Assembly (NCBI GenBank): GCA_902761655.1
Contig: CACWLD010000013.1
Span: forward strand, 10,743-46,062
Direction of reading: 5' to 3'
Source of the DNA: an uncultured Bacteroidia bacterium
GTDB lineage: Bacteria; Bacteroidota; Bacteroidia; Bacteroidales; UBA932
Length of the DNA stretch: 35,320 bases
How positions within the stretch are numbered: the stretch's first letter is position 1; each line of letters opens with the position of its first letter. The position numbers and the translations under genes are program-made. Positions 33,102 through 35,320 of this stretch are shown here, in pieces. Under the pieces are notes generated by a model. It had not been told where the DNA came from and did no database searches. It saw nothing but the letters and a program-made list of their open reading frames with translations.

Positions 33102-35320
33102 TCTTTCTCCTCTATCGCACCGCCCATCGCCTTGATCATAGCCTCAAGGCTGTCCTCAGCCTCCTTTGCCAGCTCTTCCTGGCCGTTGTTGCGCAGCCTG
33201 TTGGAAAAATAGTAGAGGAAACTGGTGCACTGGTCAAAGTCGCCCTCGGCATATTTGTAGAACTCCATATAGAAGGCGCAGGCGTCCAGGAGCTCGTTCA
33301 TATAATTCCTGGCAAGGGCCAATCCCTCCTGCTCGCATCCAAGTTTCAGGTAATCCTCAATCGTGCCAATGACACTCAGATCCACGCCGGAGAGGCCTAT
33401 GGGCAATCCCTCTATAGGATAATAGCGCATCACGTCACGCCCCTTGTCAAGAAGCGTGCGGGCCCGCTCGTTCTGGCCTATCTTCATATAGAACTCTGCG
33501 CAGGTCTCGAACAAATTTGGCAGAGACATAACTCCCAGATGGGTGTAAAGGTTCTGGTAGTCAATGAAATAGTCTCCCCTTGACACGGCGTCGAACTTGA
33601 ACGTGTCCATAAGCAGGTGGTAAAGGTAATCCGGATCCACAATGCCCACGTTGGTAGAAGAAGCACCGGTCTTTACAGGGGTGAGGCGGTATGAATATCC
33701 GTCATACATCAGGTAATCCTTGACGCCAATGTTCAGGTCTCCTCCCATATTGAGCATATTGATTGGCCTGTCCCACTCGTAATTGGAGAGAAGGTCCAGG
33801 AGGAACAGTTCCGGTTTGGTCAGATAATCCTTGCCTTCCGGTATCTCAAGCACAATGTACTCCGGAATAACCTCCTCGAACATATCAGACAGGATGCCGT
33901 ACTTAAGCACGTTCTCCTTGTTGACCTGAACGGCTATCTTGCGTGACATTATGTAGTCCACCTTGGCGCCGCTCTGCAGATTGATCTTTGCGTCCGGATG
34001 GCGGAAGACGGCCATAACGTCCTTTATGTCAATCACCTGGTCACGGGTATCGTACAGGTAAACGTACTCGTTGGTTCCGTAGAGCAGCTGCTCCGGCGGA
34101 ATGCTGAGATTGAGCGGGGCGGACTTGTTGACCGCATATTTCATCTGGTCTATATGCCAGTCTGTTCCAAGCAGGGATGTGTTGCATATGCGCACGTCAG
34201 TACGGATATCCTCAACCTCCTGGGCGTACCACAGAGGGAAGGTATCGTTGTCTCCGTGGGTGATGAGTATACCGTTGGGGCCTACTGAATTCAGGTAATT
34301 GGCAGCCATTTCCACTGCTGTGCGGCGGTTGCTGCGGTCGTGGTCGTCCCAGTTCTGGGCAGCCATCAGCACGGGCACAAGCAGGCACGCCGCGGTCACT
34401 GCGGCCGCTACAGGCAGGCTTCCCTTGCCCTTGAGGGCTTCGGAAAGCCAGGAATAAAGCGCCGCCACCGCAAGCCCTATCCACATACAGAAAGAATAGA
34501 AGGATCCTGCGTAGGCGTAATCCCTCTCGCGCACCTGGAACGGGGGCTGGTTAAGATAAATCACAATGGCGATTCCCGTCATAAAGAACATCAGGAACAC
34601 CAGCCAGCAGCCCCTCTTGTCCTTGCCAAACTGGAAGAACAGGCCCAGGAGTCCAAGCAGGAACGGCAGCATATAATAATGGTTCTTGGCCTTGTTGTCC
34701 CTGAGGACGGCGGGAGCGTCGCTCTGGTCACCTAACCTCAGGTTGTCAATGGCCTTGATTCCGCTCTCCCAGTTGCCCTTGAAGATATCTCCCGGCACGG
34801 GGCTGTGGATATCGTTCTGGCGGCCGGCAAAGTTCCAGAAGAAATACCTCCAGTACATCCAGTTGAGCTGGTAGTCGAAGAAGTAGGCCAGGTTGGCCTT
34901 CATAGTGGGCTTCTTGTGCTCCGCACCGGAAATCTTGCGCCCGGTTCCCTTCATATAGCTCTCGTAGAAATCTTCATTCTGGGTTCCGGAAGAGGAAGCG
35001 CTCCACATCCTTGGGAAAAGCATCTTGCCTTCCGGCTTGTAGGTAGGAGAGAGCGGTCCCTGGGTCTTGACATACTTGCCGTTGAGCGGGGCCCAGTAGT
35101 CCTTTGTGTCAATCTCGTACGGGGCGTCGAAATACTCTCCGTAAATGAGAGGATTGCTTCCGTACTGCTCGCGTGAAAGGTATCTTACCAGCGTGAAGGC
35201 GTTGTCAGGCTGATACTCGTTGGTAGGAGTCTTTACGCTTGAGCGGATGATACAGATGCTGAACAGGGAGAAGCCGATTGTTATTGTGGTGAAGCACAGC
35301 AGGACAGTGTTCCAGAACAC
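33098..35320 (-). CDS. DUF2723 / GT117-family membrane protein, N-terminus cut by window edge
   Basis: C-terminal 740 residues of a large membrane protein. The reading frame is open to position 35320 and the first codon there is not a real start. In Bacteroidetes, DUF2723 proteins are classed as glycosyltransferase family 117 with a GT-C-like membrane part, thought to use polyprenyl-linked sugars. Here several hydrophobic helices remain (YMLPFLLGLLGLFFQF, CWLVFLMFFMTGIAIVIYL, FYSFCMWIGLAVAALYSWL). They are followed by the family hallmark GILITHGDNDTFPLWYAQEVEDIRTDVRICNTSLLGTDW (described in outline) and a soluble, partly helical TPR-like tail. Loop segment FQVRERDYAYAGSFY is also characteristic. 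It converges on the methyltransferase gene with a 4-bp stop overlap. The catalytic N-terminal part is outside the window. Confidence 0.9.
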   Translation of the reverse strand: MFWNTVLLCFTTITIGFSLFSICIIRSSVKTPTNEYQPDNAFTLVRYLSREQYGSNPLIYGEYFDAPYEIDTKDYWAPLNGKYVKTQGPLSPTYKPEGKMLFPRMWSASSSGTQNEDFYESYMKGTGRKISGAEHKKPTMKANLAYFFDYQLNWMYWRYFFWNFAGRQNDIHSPVPGDIFKGNWESGIKAIDNLRLGDQSDAPAVLRDNKAKNHYYMLPFLLGLLGLFFQFGKDKRGCWLVFLMFFMTGIAIVIYLNQPPFQVRERDYAYAGSFYSFCMWIGLAVAALYSWLSEALKGKGSLPVAAAVTAACLLVPVLMAAQNWDDHDRSNRRTAVEMAANYLNSVGPNGILITHGDNDTFPLWYAQEVEDIRTDVRICNTSLLGTDWHIDQMKYAVNKSAPLNLSIPPEQLLYGTNEYVYLYDTRDQVIDIKDVMAVFRHPDAKINLQSGAKVDYIMSRKIAVQVNKENVLKYGILSDMFEEVIPEYIVLEIPEGKDYLTKPELFLLDLLSNYEWDRPINMLNMGGDLNIGVKDYLMYDGYSYRLTPVKTGASSTNVGIVDPDYLYHLLMDTFKFDAVSRGDYFIDYQNLYTHLGVMSLPNLFETCAEFYMKIGQNERARTLLDKGRDVMRYYPIEGLPIGLSGVDLSVIGTIEDYLKLGCEQEGLALARNYMNELLDACAFYMEFYKYAEGDFDQCTSFLYYFSNRLRNNGQEELAKEAEDSLEAMIKAMGGAIEEKD

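Noticed and set aside
1-35320. Scarcity of CTAG
   Set aside because: CTAG is also uncommon (about eight seen), but CTAG shortage is widespread in bacteria, and here several copies arise from stop codons; it is not in the same class as the CATG depletion.
1-35320. CRISPR arrays, insertion sequences, phage genes, toxin-antitoxin pairs, tRNA or rRNA genes
   Set aside because: I looked for direct repeats, transposase or integrase motifs and tRNA-like cloverleaves in the gaps and found none; nearly all sequence is accounted for by the listed genes.

Overview
The window reads as chromosomal DNA from a member of the Bacteroidota, most likely Bacteroidales. The reasons are: promoters of the Bacteroidetes type (TAnnTTTG -7 boxes); many lipoproteins with short signal peptides; an Oar-like TonB-dependent receptor; BACON domains; DUF2723/GT117; GldH next to RicT; and a PG0541-type protein beside an RND pump. 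GC is roughly 55% by eye, high for Bacteroides itself. I see no rRNA, tRNA, CRISPR array, insertion sequence or phage gene, and no gene-free stretch above 300 bp. The longest gap is the 228-bp divergent promoter region before metK. Both ends cut genes.

Layout. 1-1867 (-): gpmI followed by a truncated lipoprotein gene. 1920-3905 (+): rnr, divergent from gpmI. 3902-14545 (-): a surface and secreted block. It holds an Oar-like receptor and a multidomain lipoprotein (one operon ending in a hairpin terminator at 8855-8888), then a separately promoted operon of a DRGH-type secreted nuclease lipoprotein, an endonuclease/exonuclease/phosphatase-fold enzyme and an M3 metallopeptidase lipoprotein. 14774-17013 (+): metK and a pseudo-retropepsin/TPR protein. 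17010-24042 (-): a tight gene string trxA, outer-membrane barrel protein, LOG, polyprenyl synthase, holB-like, ricT, gldH, trmB, smpB, miaA-like. 24065-29940 (-): a tripartite RND efflux operon (tolC-like, membrane fusion protein, pump) ending in a small PG0541-type protein. 30026-32117 (-): pgk-lgt with a terminator. 32184-33101 (+): an RlmI-like methyltransferase. 33098-35320 (-): a DUF2723 protein cut by the window edge.

How the genes fit together. Much of the window is core metabolism and translation: glycolysis (gpmI, pgk), SAM synthesis, tRNA and rRNA modification, trans-translation, RNA decay and lipoprotein maturation (lgt). The accessory-looking part is the receptor/lipoprotein/nuclease/EEP/peptidase block. 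Its composition suggests capture and breakdown of extracellular nucleic acid or nucleotide phosphates; this is inference.

The strongest unexplained signal is at base level. The palindrome CATG is almost absent: I found three copies in 35.3 kb, where well over 100 would be expected from composition. This points to a CATG-directed restriction or methylation pressure in this lineage. Other observations are three genes whose -7 box lies only 5-7 nt from the start codon (probable leaderless mRNAs), three of three convergent gene pairs with interlocked stop codons, a MiaA homologue lacking the tRNA-clamping insertion region, and a retropepsin-like domain that has lost its catalytic motif.
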